From: Rugamonas apoptosis | GTDB taxonomy: Bacteria > Pseudomonadota > Gammaproteobacteria > Burkholderiales > Burkholderiaceae_D | Reading direction: 5' to 3' | Assembly (NCBI RefSeq): GCF_014042355.1 | Contig: NZ_JACEZU010000009.1 | Span: 186,001-250,000 of the forward strand | DNA: 64,000 bases | Shown: positions 1 through 8,646 of the stretch, one piece after another | Position numbering within the stretch: position 1 is the stretch's first letter | How the letters are laid out: each line of letters opens with the position of its first letter | Made by a program: the position numbers and the translations under genes | The notes under the pieces: generated by a model | Seen by the model: the letters and a program-made list of their open reading frames with translations, nothing else | What the model was told of the DNA's origin: nothing | Database searches by the model: none

Positions 1-31
1 GGCCTGCCACATGGTGGCTGGCGCCCGGCGG

Positions 32-1684
32 CTAGCGCACCTGAGCGACCGTCGACTGGGAACGCAACAGGCGGCGTAACGTCTTGCCGACCGCTGACTT
101 GGGCAGGTCAAGAACGAACTCGACATACTTCGGCTGTTTATACGCGGCCAACCTGGCACGGCAATGCTCACGCACCTGCGCTTCGCTCAGCGCCGAACCC
201 GGCTCCCTGACGACAAACAGCTGTACCGCCTCGCCCGTCTTCTCGTCAGGAATACCGATGCAGGCCGACTCCCGCACGCCGGGACAGGACGCCACCGCGG
301 CCTCGATTTCGTTGGGATAGACGTTGAAGCCGGAAACCAACACCATGTCCTTGAGGCGATCAACAATCTTGATGAACCCGTCCGCGTCGGCCACGGCAAT
401 GTCGCCGGTGCGCAAAAAACCGTCCGGCCAAAAGATCGCGGCGTTGTCCTGCTCCCGGCGCCAGTAGCCTCGCATGACCTGAGGGCCGCGCACGCACAGC
501 TCCCCCGACGCCCCCAGGGCGACTTCCTCGCCAGCCTCATCGCGCAAGGAAACCTCGGTGGACGGCAGCGGGATGCCCACCGTGCCGCTGAACGCCGCCA
601 TGTGCAGCGGATTGAGCGTGACGATGGGCGAGGTTTCGGACATGCCGTATCCCTCTTTGATATGCTTGCCGGTCAAGGCATGCCACTTGTCCGAGGTCGC
701 CTTGAGTATCGCGCTGCCGCCCCCGAACGCGAAGCGCAGCGACGAAAAATCAAGTTGCTGGAACCGCGGATGGGCAAGCAAGCCTGCGAACAGCGTGTTG
801 ACGCCGGTGATGACCGTAAATGGATATTGTTCGCAGCACGCGACCAGCCCATCGAGGTCGCGCGGGTTCGCCACCAGCACGTTCCTGGCGCCCACCGAGA
901 AAAAGCTCAGGCAGTTCACCATGAGCGCGAAGATGTGATACAGCGGCAGCGCCGTGATGACGATGTCGCCGCCGCCGTCGAACAGCTCGGGCGTGGCGGC
1001 CTTGAACTGCACGATGTTCGCGATCAGATTGCCATGGGATAGCGCCGCCCCCTTGGAGATCCCGGTCGTGCCGCCCGTGTATTGAAGGAAGACCAGGTCT
1101 TGTCCGCCCAGTTCGACGCGACGGAATGCGAGCGCCTCGCCCCGCGCCACCGCGTCCGCGAAACGCAAAAACGGCGGCAGTTCCGCCGACACGGCCGGGC
1201 TTGGCACGGGAGCCTGGCCGAGATCGCCCGGCTCCACCACGATGACGTGCCGCACCGGCGCCGACTTCATCGCCTCCGCCAGCGTCTGCGTCGCTCCCGC
1301 GAATACGATCACGGCGTCAACGTCCGCATCTCGCAATTGATGCGCCAGCTCGGTCGCCGAATAGAGCGGATTGACGTTCACCTGCACGGCACCAGCGCGG
1401 ATGACGCCGAACATGGCCACCGGAAAAGCCAGGATGTTGGGTGACATGAGCGCGATACGGTCGCCCTTCTTGATACCAAGTTCGGTCTGCAGGTAGGCGG
1501 CGAACTGGCGCGACAGGCGCTCGACCTCCCGATAACTGAGTTCGCCTCCCAACCCCACAAAGGCGGGCGACTCCGCATGTTGCTCGACGGCTTCCTCAAA
1601 CAGGTGCGCCACCGACGCATAGCGATGCCGGTCGATCTCCGCCGGAATGCGGGTGCCATAGATCTTGTGCCAAAGTCGTTCCAT
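32..1684 (-). CDS. Long-chain acyl-CoA ligase, FadD-like
   Basis: 550 aa AMP-forming acyl-CoA synthetase that would activate a carboxylic acid to its CoA thioester using ATP. The phosphate-binding loop YTGGTTGISKGA, the GYGMSETSP motif and the C-terminal GKTLRR segment with its catalytic lysine are all present, and the length is normal for FadD. AAGGAG sits just before the ATG at 1684. It is transcribed alone, and a copy of the TATGATGATCATCATA-type operator lies about 105 bp upstream, linking it to the thiolase operon on the other strand. Family assignment is firm; chain length and substrate are unknown. Confidence 0.9.
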   Translation of the reverse strand: MERLWHKIYGTRIPAEIDRHRYASVAHLFEEAVEQHAESPAFVGLGGELSYREVERLSRQFAAYLQTELGIKKGDRIALMSPNILAFPVAMFGVIRAGAVQVNVNPLYSATELAHQLRDADVDAVIVFAGATQTLAEAMKSAPVRHVIVVEPGDLGQAPVPSPAVSAELPPFLRFADAVARGEALAFRRVELGGQDLVFLQYTGGTTGISKGAALSHGNLIANIVQFKAATPELFDGGGDIVITALPLYHIFALMVNCLSFFSVGARNVLVANPRDLDGLVACCEQYPFTVITGVNTLFAGLLAHPRFQQLDFSSLRFAFGGGSAILKATSDKWHALTGKHIKEGYGMSETSPIVTLNPLHMAAFSGTVGIPLPSTEVSLRDEAGEEVALGASGELCVRGPQVMRGYWRREQDNAAIFWPDGFLRTGDIAVADADGFIKIVDRLKDMVLVSGFNVYPNEIEAAVASCPGVRESACIGIPDEKTGEAVQLFVVREPGSALSEAQVREHCRARLAAYKQPKYVEFVLDLPKSAVGKTLRRLLRSQSTVAQVR

Positions 1685-1788
1685 AAGTCTCCTTGTTGTG
1701 GTCGGTTTTGCGGTCTGTTTTGTTCACCGCGGTGGTTGTGCAAGTACGCAGGCGCGACACCGATCGTCGGCCAACGACGGGCAATGAA

Positions 1789-1804
1789 TATGATGATCAT
1801 AATA
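1789..1804. promoter_or_regulatory. TetR-type operator copy 1 (before acyl-CoA ligase)
   Basis: TATGATGATCATAATA, a 16-bp dyad with one mismatched pair, lies upstream of the ligase gene. It matches the perfect palindrome at 13808-13829. Binding by the TetR protein at 25250-25858 is inferred. Confidence 0.65.
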
Positions 1805-1842
1805 ATTAGAGTTGAACGCCGGCGCGCGGCCCGTCCGCGCCG

Positions 1843-2145
1843 TCAGGCACCATCGGGTGTGAGGTGGCTCAAGGCGGCCTGGCGCAATGCGCTGGCGAGC
1901 TTGGGGTCCTCGACCACGCGCGCCAGCGCCAGCGCACCGGATAGCGCGGACAGCATCGTGGGCGCGTGCGCTCCTTCCTGGTGTTCCCGCTCGCTCGACT
2001 GGCGCACCAGCAGATCGATCAGGGTCTTGATGCGGCGGGAATCGGGGCCGCCATACCGCATGCCGACCTCCTCCATCATCGCGGCGACCATGGCGACGAT
2101 GCGCTCATGCGTCTTTTTCTTGCGGCTTTGGGGGAATGGTCTCAT
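1843..2145 (-). pseudogene. TetR-family regulator remnant with internal deletion
   Basis: 100 codons preceded by a good ribosome site (GGAGAT). The N-terminus SRKKKTHERIV resembles the start of the TetR protein at 25250-25858 (SRKELTHERIV). The rest resembles only that protein's C-terminal ligand domain (LARVVEDPKLASAL versus LARAVDDPRLSEAL). The recognition helix and the middle of the protein, roughly 80-90 residues, are missing without loss of frame. It cannot bind DNA as a normal TetR, but might still make a dimerisation fragment. An operator copy lies just upstream, so an intact ancestor was probably autoregulated. Confidence 0.7.
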
Positions 2146-2174
2146 GGTGGCGATCTCCGTCAGTTTGGCATTTA

Positions 2175-2192
2175 ATATGTTGATCATCATAT
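2175..2192. promoter_or_regulatory. TetR-type operator copy 2
   Basis: ATATGTTGATCATCATAT, an 18-bp palindrome with one mismatched pair, lies 30 bp upstream of the TetR remnant start and in the divergent region shared with the thiolase gene. Confidence 0.65.
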
Positions 2193-2301
2193 CAACGATA
2201 CTTGAAGGCTGCAACTTCCCGTAAGCCATGCGCTTGCCCGGCAGCCGGAAGGTGTGAGAGAAAGCGGCGTACAGGGCGGTTCTGGCGTCGACGTAAAATC
2301 A

Positions 2302-2341
2302 TTGACTTGTATGATGAAGCCAATATATGATGATCGTCATA
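2302..2341 (+). promoter_or_regulatory. Thiolase operon promoter with overlapping operator copy 3
   Basis: TTGACT (2302-2307) and TATATG (2324-2329) are spaced 16 bp, as in a sigma-70 promoter. The dyad TATGATGATCGTCATA (2326-2341) overlaps the -10 box, the usual layout for a repressor. It drives the plus-strand operon beginning at 2397. Confidence 0.6.
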
Positions 2342-2396
2342 CAAACGCATATTCACGGTTTCCCTCGCAAATAATTGTCACTATTAAAGGGTTTAT

Positions 2397-3578
2397 ATGA
2401 GTAAAGACATCGTCATCTGCGCCCCCGCTCGCAGCGCCATCGGCGGTTTCGGCGGCGCCTTGAAGGACACCCCCGCCAGTGCGCTCGGCGCGCACGCCAT
2501 CGCCGCCACCTTGCGCCGCTCGGGGCTGGACCCGGCACTGGTCGACTCGGTAATCCTGGGCAATGTGGTTCAAGCTGGCAACGGCATGAACATGGCGCGC
2601 CAAGCGGCCATCGGCGCCGGCTTGCCGGTGACGGTGCCGGCACTGACCGTCAACCGCGTGTGCGGATCGGGCGCCCAGGCCGTGGCCACCGCCTATGCGG
2701 AAGTCGCCGCGGGACTGTCCCGCATCGTGGTCGCCGGCGGCGCCGAGAACATGGACCGCGCACCGTACCTGCTGCCCGGCATGCGGTTCGGCGCGCGCAT
2801 GGGCAACGTGGAGGCGATCGACTCCCTGCTTCTTGATGGGCTGCACGATGCCTTCTCGACGCGGCACGCCGGCTGGCACACGGAAGATCTGGTGCAAAAA
2901 TACGGTCTGACACGCGAAGCGCAGGATGGGTTCGCGGCACAAAGCCAGCAGCGTTTTTCATCCGCTCAGGCCGCTGGCTGGTTCAACGATGAAGTCGAGC
3001 CGCTGATCCTGCAAGGCAAGAAGGGACCGGTCACCTTTGGCGTGGACGAATCGAACCGCCCCGACACCACCGTGGAAACACTGGCGCGACTGAAACCCGT
3101 GTTCCGCCCCGACGGCACCATCACCGCCGGCAGCGCGCCCGGCGTCAACGCCGGTTCGGCGGCGATGATCGTGTGCGATCGCGCGACGGCGCGCGATGCC
3201 GGCCTGGAACCGATGCTGGTGATCCGTGGCGTGGGTGTCGCCGGTGTCGAACCCGGCTACTTCGGGCTCGGGCCATTGCCCGCCATCCGCCAGGCGCTGG
3301 ATCGGGCCGGCTGGGCCATCGGCGAGGTTGACCGTGTCGAAGTGAACGAGGCCTTCGCCGCCATCGCCATGGTGGTACGCGACGAACTGAAGATCGATCC
3401 GGCGCGCTTCAATATCGACGGCGGTGCGATCGCCCATGGCCACCCGATCGGCGCCACGGGCGCAATTCTGATCACCAAAGTGGCGCATGCGCTGCGTCGC
3501 ACCGGCGGCAACAAGGCCATCGTCTCCTTATGCATCGGTGGCGGTCAAGGTATCGCCCTTTGCCTTGAGCGGGCGTAA
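2397..3578 (+). CDS. Acetyl-CoA C-acyltransferase (thiolase)
   Basis: 393 aa thiolase, the enzyme that cleaves (or forms) 3-ketoacyl-CoA with CoA. The acylated cysteine is in NRVCGSGAQ (Cys89), the catalytic histidine in GGAIAHGHPIGATGA and the second cysteine in the C-terminal CIGGGQG motif. Full length. It is the first gene of an operon continuing into a flavin reductase, two hydrolases, an SCP2-like protein and a thioesterase, consistent with the last step of a beta-oxidation-like route. AAAGGG precedes the ATG. Confidence 0.93.
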   Translation: MSKDIVICAPARSAIGGFGGALKDTPASALGAHAIAATLRRSGLDPALVDSVILGNVVQAGNGMNMARQAAIGAGLPVTVPALTVNRVCGSGAQAVATAYAEVAAGLSRIVVAGGAENMDRAPYLLPGMRFGARMGNVEAIDSLLLDGLHDAFSTRHAGWHTEDLVQKYGLTREAQDGFAAQSQQRFSSAQAAGWFNDEVEPLILQGKKGPVTFGVDESNRPDTTVETLARLKPVFRPDGTITAGSAPGVNAGSAAMIVCDRATARDAGLEPMLVIRGVGVAGVEPGYFGLGPLPAIRQALDRAGWAIGEVDRVEVNEAFAAIAMVVRDELKIDPARFNIDGGAIAHGHPIGATGAILITKVAHALRRTGGNKAIVSLCIGGGQGIALCLERA

Positions 3579-3662
3579 CGCGCCCCACCCGGGGCATGCC
3601 TGAACTTCACCTGAACTTCCGCCCCCCACTCCCTACACCCCAACCCATTTGAAGGTTCCAGC

Positions 3663-4913
3663 ATGGCCGATCTATCCTCCCCGCGCCCGCCCCTGTTGCC
3701 CCAGCCGTTGCACTTGCCCAACGGTACCGTCATCCGTAACCGCCTGGCGAAGGCGGCGACCAGCGAGACGCTGGCGACCTACACCAACAATCCGACGCTG
3801 CGGCTGGTCCGGCTCTACCAGCGCTGGGCTTCCTCAGGCATAGGCTTAATCATCACCGGCAATGTGATGATAGACCGGCGCGCACTGGGCGAGCCGGGGA
3901 ACGTGGTCATCGAGGACGAGGCCGATCTGCCCATACTTCAACAATGGGCGCGCGCGGCCACCAATCAGGGCGCCGCGATCTGGGTCCAGCTCAACCATCC
4001 CGGCAAACAATCGACCAAGGGGCTGAATGTCAGCAATCTGGCGCCGTCGGCCGTGCCTTTCGGCGAGGACATGGCGGCCCTGTTCGACACCCCACGCGAG
4101 GCGAGCGCCGCCGAGATCGAGGACATCATCCAGCGCTTTGGCCGCAGCGCCGCGATCTGCAAGAAGGCCGGCTTCAGCGGTGTACAGATCCATGCCGCAC
4201 ATGGCTACCTGATCAGCCAGTTCCTGTCCCCTCACCACAATCAACGCACCGACGAATGGGGTGGCTCACCTGAAAAGCGGCGCAGATTCCTGCTCGCGGT
4301 CTACGCCGAGATCCGGCGCCAGGTCGGCGCCCACTTCCCGGTCGCCCTGAAGCTCAATTCGGCAGATTTCCAGCGCGGTGGATTCACCGAGGAAGAGTCC
4401 CTGGCGACCGTGCAGGCGATGGCGGACGCCGGCATCGATCTGGTGGAAATTTCGGGCGGCACGTACGAAACCGGGGTAGCCCAGCCACAAAAGGCGTCCT
4501 CGGCGGCGCGCGAAGCCTACTTCATTGAATTCGCGGAAAAAGTGCGCGCGGCGGTGCGGGTGCCCTTGATGGTCACCGGCGGCTTCCGCACCGCGGCGGG
4601 CATGGACGCGGCGCTGCGCTCCGGCGCGGTCGACGTGGTGGGCGTGGCAAGGTTGATGGCCATCGATCCCGATGCGCCACAGGCACTGTTGCAAGGACGG
4701 GATAGTGCGCAGCGCGTGCGCCCCATCAAGACCGGGATCAAACAGATAGACCGGCTGGGCGTGATGGAAGTGCTCTGGTACGAACTGCAGGTCAAGCGCA
4801 TCGCCAATGGCCGCGAGCCCCGCCCCAACGAAAGCGGCCTGTGGGCATTCGTGAAATCGCTGGCGATGAATGGCTGGGGTACCTTCCGGACCCGCCGTCT
4901 GCGCGCCGCATAG
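3663..4913 (+). CDS. NADH:flavin oxidoreductase, Old Yellow Enzyme family
   Basis: 416 aa FMN-binding TIM barrel of the NADH oxidase/OYE family. Visible family features are QLNHPGKQ, the IHAAHGYLISQFLSP segment carrying the active-site histidine pair, NQRTDEWGGS and the C-terminal FMN phosphate segment GVARLMAIDP. Such enzymes reduce electron-poor C=C bonds, including enoyl-CoA and enone substrates. It follows the thiolase by 84 bp on the same strand. A second OYE protein, of the shorter NemA type, is encoded at 23236-24312 and probably belongs to the same regulon. Confidence 0.88.
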   Translation: MADLSSPRPPLLPQPLHLPNGTVIRNRLAKAATSETLATYTNNPTLRLVRLYQRWASSGIGLIITGNVMIDRRALGEPGNVVIEDEADLPILQQWARAATNQGAAIWVQLNHPGKQSTKGLNVSNLAPSAVPFGEDMAALFDTPREASAAEIEDIIQRFGRSAAICKKAGFSGVQIHAAHGYLISQFLSPHHNQRTDEWGGSPEKRRRFLLAVYAEIRRQVGAHFPVALKLNSADFQRGGFTEEESLATVQAMADAGIDLVEISGGTYETGVAQPQKASSAAREAYFIEFAEKVRAAVRVPLMVTGGFRTAAGMDAALRSGAVDVVGVARLMAIDPDAPQALLQGRDSAQRVRPIKTGIKQIDRLGVMEVLWYELQVKRIANGREPRPNESGLWAFVKSLAMNGWGTFRTRRLRAA

Positions 4914-4947
4914 TACCCGTCAAAAAACTCTACTGGAAATACCTATC

Positions 4948-5913
4948 ATGAAACGATCCCTCCTCCATGCCGCGGTCCTGATCGGCGCCCTGGCGACTTC
5001 ATTCCTGGTGCCGGCGGCCGGCGCGGCCGAGGCGGCCACGGCAAGTGGCGAGCCGGCAGCGGTGGCGCGCCCGCCGGAGACTGACTGGGCCCATGTCCAG
5101 ACGCGCTCCATCTCTGCGGGAGGCGTGGATTTCGCCTATCGGGAATTGGGCAAGCAGCATGGCGGCACGCCGGTGGTGTTGTTGAACCATTTGGCGGCGG
5201 TGCTCGATAACTGGGATCCGCGTATCGTGGACGGCATCGCCGCACAGCGTCACGTGGTCGTGTTCGATAACCGGGGCATCGGCGCCTCCAGCGGCGCGCC
5301 GGCGGACTCCATCGAGCAGATGGCCGATGATGCGATCACCTTCATCCAGGCGATGGGTTTCCAGCAAGTCGACCTGTTCGGCTTTTCGATGGGGGGCATG
5401 ATCTCCCAGGAAATCGTGCTGAAGGAGCCGCGACTGGTGCGCAAGATGATACTCGCGGGAACCGGTCCTGCCGGTGGTGAAGGCATCAGCGCCGTGGCTG
5501 GCGTATCGAACTACGATCTGCTGCGCGCGCTGTTCACCCTCCAGGATCCGAAACAGTTTCTGTTTTTCACCCGCACTGCCAACGGGATCGACGCTGGCAA
5601 GGCGTTTCTGGCGCGGCTGAAGGAACGCGCCGTGGGGCGCGACAAGGACATCACCCCGTCAGCCTACGTGGCGCAGTTGCGGGCGCTGTCCGCCTGGGGG
5701 CAGAAAAAACCGGCCGATCTCTCGGTCGTGCGGCAAGCCGTGTTCATCGTCAATGGCGACGACGACCGTATGGTGCCGACCGCCAATTCGTACGACCTGG
5801 CGCGGCGCCTGCCCAACAGCACGCTCACCATCTACCCCGACGCGGGCCATGGCGGCGTGTTCCAGTTCCATGCCTTATTCGTACCGGCGGCGCTGCAGTT
5901 CCTGGCGCGCTGA
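4948..5913 (+). CDS. Exported alpha/beta hydrolase
   Basis: 321 aa from the ATG at 4948, which begins a clear signal peptide (KRSLLHAAVLIGAL, then small residues up to PAAGAAEA). The nucleophile elbow is GFSMGGM and the late catalytic histidine lies in PDAGHGG. GGAAAT precedes the start. Export to the periplasm suggests hydrolysis of an incoming ester. The next gene encodes a cytoplasmic relative of the same fold, so the pair looks like a duplication with one copy exported. Substrate unknown. Confidence 0.85.
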   Translation: MKRSLLHAAVLIGALATSFLVPAAGAAEAATASGEPAAVARPPETDWAHVQTRSISAGGVDFAYRELGKQHGGTPVVLLNHLAAVLDNWDPRIVDGIAAQRHVVVFDNRGIGASSGAPADSIEQMADDAITFIQAMGFQQVDLFGFSMGGMISQEIVLKEPRLVRKMILAGTGPAGGEGISAVAGVSNYDLLRALFTLQDPKQFLFFTRTANGIDAGKAFLARLKERAVGRDKDITPSAYVAQLRALSAWGQKKPADLSVVRQAVFIVNGDDDRMVPTANSYDLARRLPNSTLTIYPDAGHGGVFQFHALFVPAALQFLAR

Positions 5914-5962
5914 GTACGCCGCCGCCCCCCATACCAAGCAATCACCGACAGGAAAATCAACC

Positions 5963-6808
5963 ATGAGCACGAACCATAACACCGCCCCCACCCAATTCGT
6001 CGCAGTGGACGGCGAACAATTGGCCTACCGCCGCTGGGGCAACAGTGGCACTGGCCAGCCGCCACTGTTCTTTCTCCAGCATTTTCGCGGCGGCATGGAC
6101 CATTGGGATCCGCTCATGACGGATGGCCTGGCGGCCGGACGCGAGGTCATCCTGTTCAATGGCCGTGGCATCGCCTCATCGTCCGGCGTGCCGCGCACGC
6201 GCATCGAACAGATGGCCGACGACGCGGCGGCGGCGATACGCGCGCTGGGCCTGCGCCAGGTCGATGTCCTGGGGTTTTCCCTGGGCGGCTTCCAGGCCCA
6301 GGATTTGACCCGCCGCCATCCCGAGCTGGTGCGCAAGCTCATGCTGCTTGGCACCGGGCCGCGTGGCGGCAATCCCGATTCCGAGCCCGGCGTACTGGAG
6401 GCGGCGCCACGCCCGGTGCCCACCGTCGACGATTTCCTGTTCCTGTTCTTTGGCCGTTCGGAAGCGGCAAAACAGGCCGGGCGCGCGTTCTGGCAGCGCC
6501 GCCACCAACGCCTGGAGCAGGATCCACCCAGTTCCCCGGCCGTGATACAAGCGCAGATCGAAGCCAATATGTACTACCTGCCCAAGCTCGATCCCGCGGC
6601 CCCGTTCGCCCACCTGCGGGAGATCAAGCAGCCGACATTCATCCTCAACGGCGTGAACGACGTAATGGTTCCGAGCATCAATTCCTGGCACATGGCGCAG
6701 AACATCCCGAACGCGCAGCTGTTCATCTACCCGGATGCCGGCCACGCGGCGCAATTCCAGTACCCGGAGCGCTTCCTGAAGCATGCCATCCAATTTCTGG
6801 ACGAGTAA
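5963..6808 (+). CDS. Alpha/beta hydrolase, cytoplasmic paralogue
   Basis: 281 aa with no signal peptide; AGGAAAA precedes the ATG. The nucleophile elbow is GFSLGGF and the histidine motif PDAGHAAQF. It aligns with the preceding gene product through most of its length (RIEQMADDA versus SIEQMADDA). The ORF is open far upstream, but only this start has a ribosome site and lies after the previous stop. Likely an esterase, C-C hydrolase or haloperoxidase-like enzyme; substrate unknown. Confidence 0.85.
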   Translation: MSTNHNTAPTQFVAVDGEQLAYRRWGNSGTGQPPLFFLQHFRGGMDHWDPLMTDGLAAGREVILFNGRGIASSSGVPRTRIEQMADDAAAAIRALGLRQVDVLGFSLGGFQAQDLTRRHPELVRKLMLLGTGPRGGNPDSEPGVLEAAPRPVPTVDDFLFLFFGRSEAAKQAGRAFWQRRHQRLEQDPPSSPAVIQAQIEANMYYLPKLDPAAPFAHLREIKQPTFILNGVNDVMVPSINSWHMAQNIPNAQLFIYPDAGHAAQFQYPERFLKHAIQFLDE

Positions 6809-6858
6809 AACCAGGGCCTGCGCGCCCGCACTTTCATCACAAAAGAACCATACATATC

Positions 6859-7230
6859 ATGCTCAAATTCAAACTCCTGCTGTGGGCCCTGACGAAATTA
6901 CTGCGCCGGGCCATCCAGAACAATCCCGCGTGCGCCAACTACGTCAAGGGCAAGAATCTCGTGTTCCAGATCCAAACCCAGAGTGGCGCCGGCCGGCATT
7001 TCACGATCGTAAACGGCAGGATCAGTTCCGCCGCTGGCCTGAGCCGGGCCGCGCAATTCACCATGCGCTTCCGGGATGCCGCCCGGGGCTTCGCGATCCT
7101 CTCCGCGAAGGATAGCAAGGACGCCTTCCTGACGGCATTGCATCAGGAGGACCTCAGCATCAGCGGCGACTTCGTCGAAGTGATGTGGTTCCAGGGATTG
7201 ACGGAATACTTGCAGCCCGCAAAAATATAG
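6859..7230 (+). CDS. SCP2-like sterol/lipid-carrier domain protein
   Basis: 123 aa small protein whose core (FQIQTQSGAGRHFTIVNG followed by FTMRFRDAARGFAIL) resembles the SCP2 fold, which binds lipids or acyl-CoAs. The N-terminus LKFKLLLWALTKLLR is amphipathic and could lie on the membrane. It sits between a hydrolase and a thioesterase gene, so a carrier for a hydrophobic intermediate fits. Domain assignment is by pattern only. Confidence 0.6.
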   Translation: MLKFKLLLWALTKLLRRAIQNNPACANYVKGKNLVFQIQTQSGAGRHFTIVNGRISSAAGLSRAAQFTMRFRDAARGFAILSAKDSKDAFLTALHQEDLSISGDFVEVMWFQGLTEYLQPAKI

Positions 7231-7264
7231 CGACACGGATAACCATCAAGGGGACGGCGATATC

Positions 7265-7807
7265 ATGGACAAAACAAAGGATGCGGCAACGGCGGCGACG
7301 CTCGGCACCTGGCAGGCCGAGGCGACAGCCATGCAGGCACGCCTGGGCGAGCCGGGCGTGGGTTCGCGCGAACAATTTCGCGAGCGTAGCGGCCTGGAAT
7401 TTCTCGGCGGTATCAGCAACGGCGAATTGCCGCCCGCTCCCATCGGCCAACTGATGGGATTCTTCCCCATCAGCGTCGAACATGGCCGCGCCGTGTTCCA
7501 GGGCACGCCCGGCATCGAGCACTACAATCCCAGCGGCTCAGTGCACGGCGGTTACGCCGCCACGCTGCTCGACACGGCCGTCGGCTGCGCGATCCACACC
7601 ACCCTGCCCGCCGGCAAGGGCTACACGACGCTGGAATTGAAGGTCAATTACATTCGGGGCATGACGGACAAGACCGGCCCCGTGCGCGCCGAAGGAAAAG
7701 TTGTGTCCGTCGGCGGCCAGGTGGCCGTCGCCGAAGGCCGTATCACCGACGCCAACGGCAAACTGTACGCCTTCGCCACCACCACCTGCCTGATCTTCCC
7801 CATCTGA
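7265..7807 (+). CDS. PaaI-type hot-dog thioesterase
   Basis: 180 aa. The core HYNPSGSVHGGYAATLLDTA with the following LELKVNYIRG is the PaaI/YbgC-like hot-dog signature, in which HGG sits near the catalytic acid/amide. It would release a free acid from an acyl-CoA, perhaps a dead-end intermediate. AAGGGGA lies before the ATG. Last gene of the thiolase operon. Confidence 0.88.
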   Translation: MDKTKDAATAATLGTWQAEATAMQARLGEPGVGSREQFRERSGLEFLGGISNGELPPAPIGQLMGFFPISVEHGRAVFQGTPGIEHYNPSGSVHGGYAATLLDTAVGCAIHTTLPAGKGYTTLELKVNYIRGMTDKTGPVRAEGKVVSVGGQVAVAEGRITDANGKLYAFATTTCLIFPI

Positions 7808-7890
7808 GCGCCACAGCACGACGCCCCCCGCGCAAGCGGGTGGCCACGATGGACTTGATGGCGGCGCCTGAGCTGATCCTGCCTTGATGC

Positions 7891-7910
7891 TATACTACAC
7901 ACTTGGTATA
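7891..7910. promoter_or_regulatory. Dyad before the HxlR gene, candidate operator
   Basis: TATAC and GTATA are separated by 10 bp directly upstream of the HxlR gene. The string TTGGTATAGTAA here recurs, inverted and partly split, at 11949-11970 before a GMC oxidoreductase gene. An operator for the HxlR protein is inferred. Confidence 0.4.
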
Positions 7911-7936
7911 GTAACTTGGCCTATGGGCAATCACTC

Positions 7937-8584
7937 ATGTCAAACAAAACGTATGGTCAGCTTTGCCCGATAGCCAGAGCCATGGACGTCCTGGGCGACC
8001 GCTGGACGCTGCTGTTGATACGCGAATTGCTGCTGGGGCCAAAGCGCTTCAAGGACTTGCAGGCGCGGTTGCCGGCCATGGGGGCGAATCGGCTGTCCGA
8101 ACGTTTGGCCATGCTGGTGGAAAACGGCGTTTGTTGTCCCACCACCCATGCCGCGCCAGCCTACGAACTGACCGCGCTGGGCGAGGAATTGCGCCAGCCC
8201 GTCATCGCACTGGGATTGTGGGGACTGCGGCTGCCGGTGGACGAGCGCATCGATCCCGCTAGCGCCCGTGCCGAGCTGGTGGCGCTGTGCCTGACCGCCG
8301 TCAGCGATCCCGCGGCGGCGGCTGGCATGCAGGAAGTGATCGAATTCCAGGTTGGTGCGGAAACCTTCCACATGCAGATCGACGACGGCCAGGTGCGGGC
8401 CCATTCCGGCCCCGCCACCGAGCCCCCCGGCCTGCAACTGCAATGCGACCTGGCGACATTCATGGCCCTGGCCCTGCGCCAGATCACGCCCTCTGCCGCG
8501 ATCAGGGAAGGACGCGCCAGCCTGTTACTCGGCAATCAACGGCGCCTCACGCAAGTGTTCAAAGTCCTCTCGCACCAACTCTAG
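7937..8584 (+). CDS. HxlR-family transcriptional regulator
   Basis: 215 aa. The N-terminal 100 residues are a MarR-like winged helix of HxlR type (CPIARAMDVLGDRWTLLLIRELLLGPKRF...). The C-terminal half resembles an SCP2-like sensor domain, a combination known in some two-domain HxlR proteins. The ATG at 7937 is preferred to the upstream TTG at 7916 because the dyad and probable promoter end just before it. It probably controls itself and the GMC oxidoreductase gene at 10024-11715. Confidence 0.82.
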   Translation: MSNKTYGQLCPIARAMDVLGDRWTLLLIRELLLGPKRFKDLQARLPAMGANRLSERLAMLVENGVCCPTTHAAPAYELTALGEELRQPVIALGLWGLRLPVDERIDPASARAELVALCLTAVSDPAAAAGMQEVIEFQVGAETFHMQIDDGQVRAHSGPATEPPGLQLQCDLATFMALALRQITPSAAIREGRASLLLGNQRRLTQVFKVLSHQL

Positions 8585-8646
8585 GAGCGGGTGCCCGACA
8601 TCGCCCGGACGATGGCGCGATTCAATGCGCCATCGTCGCTCCGACG

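Noticed and set aside
164..1042. Plus-strand open frame of 292 codons opposite the acyl-CoA ligase
   Set aside because: Antisense to a full-length ligase with all motifs; Arg/His-rich composition typical of shadow frames in GC-rich DNA.
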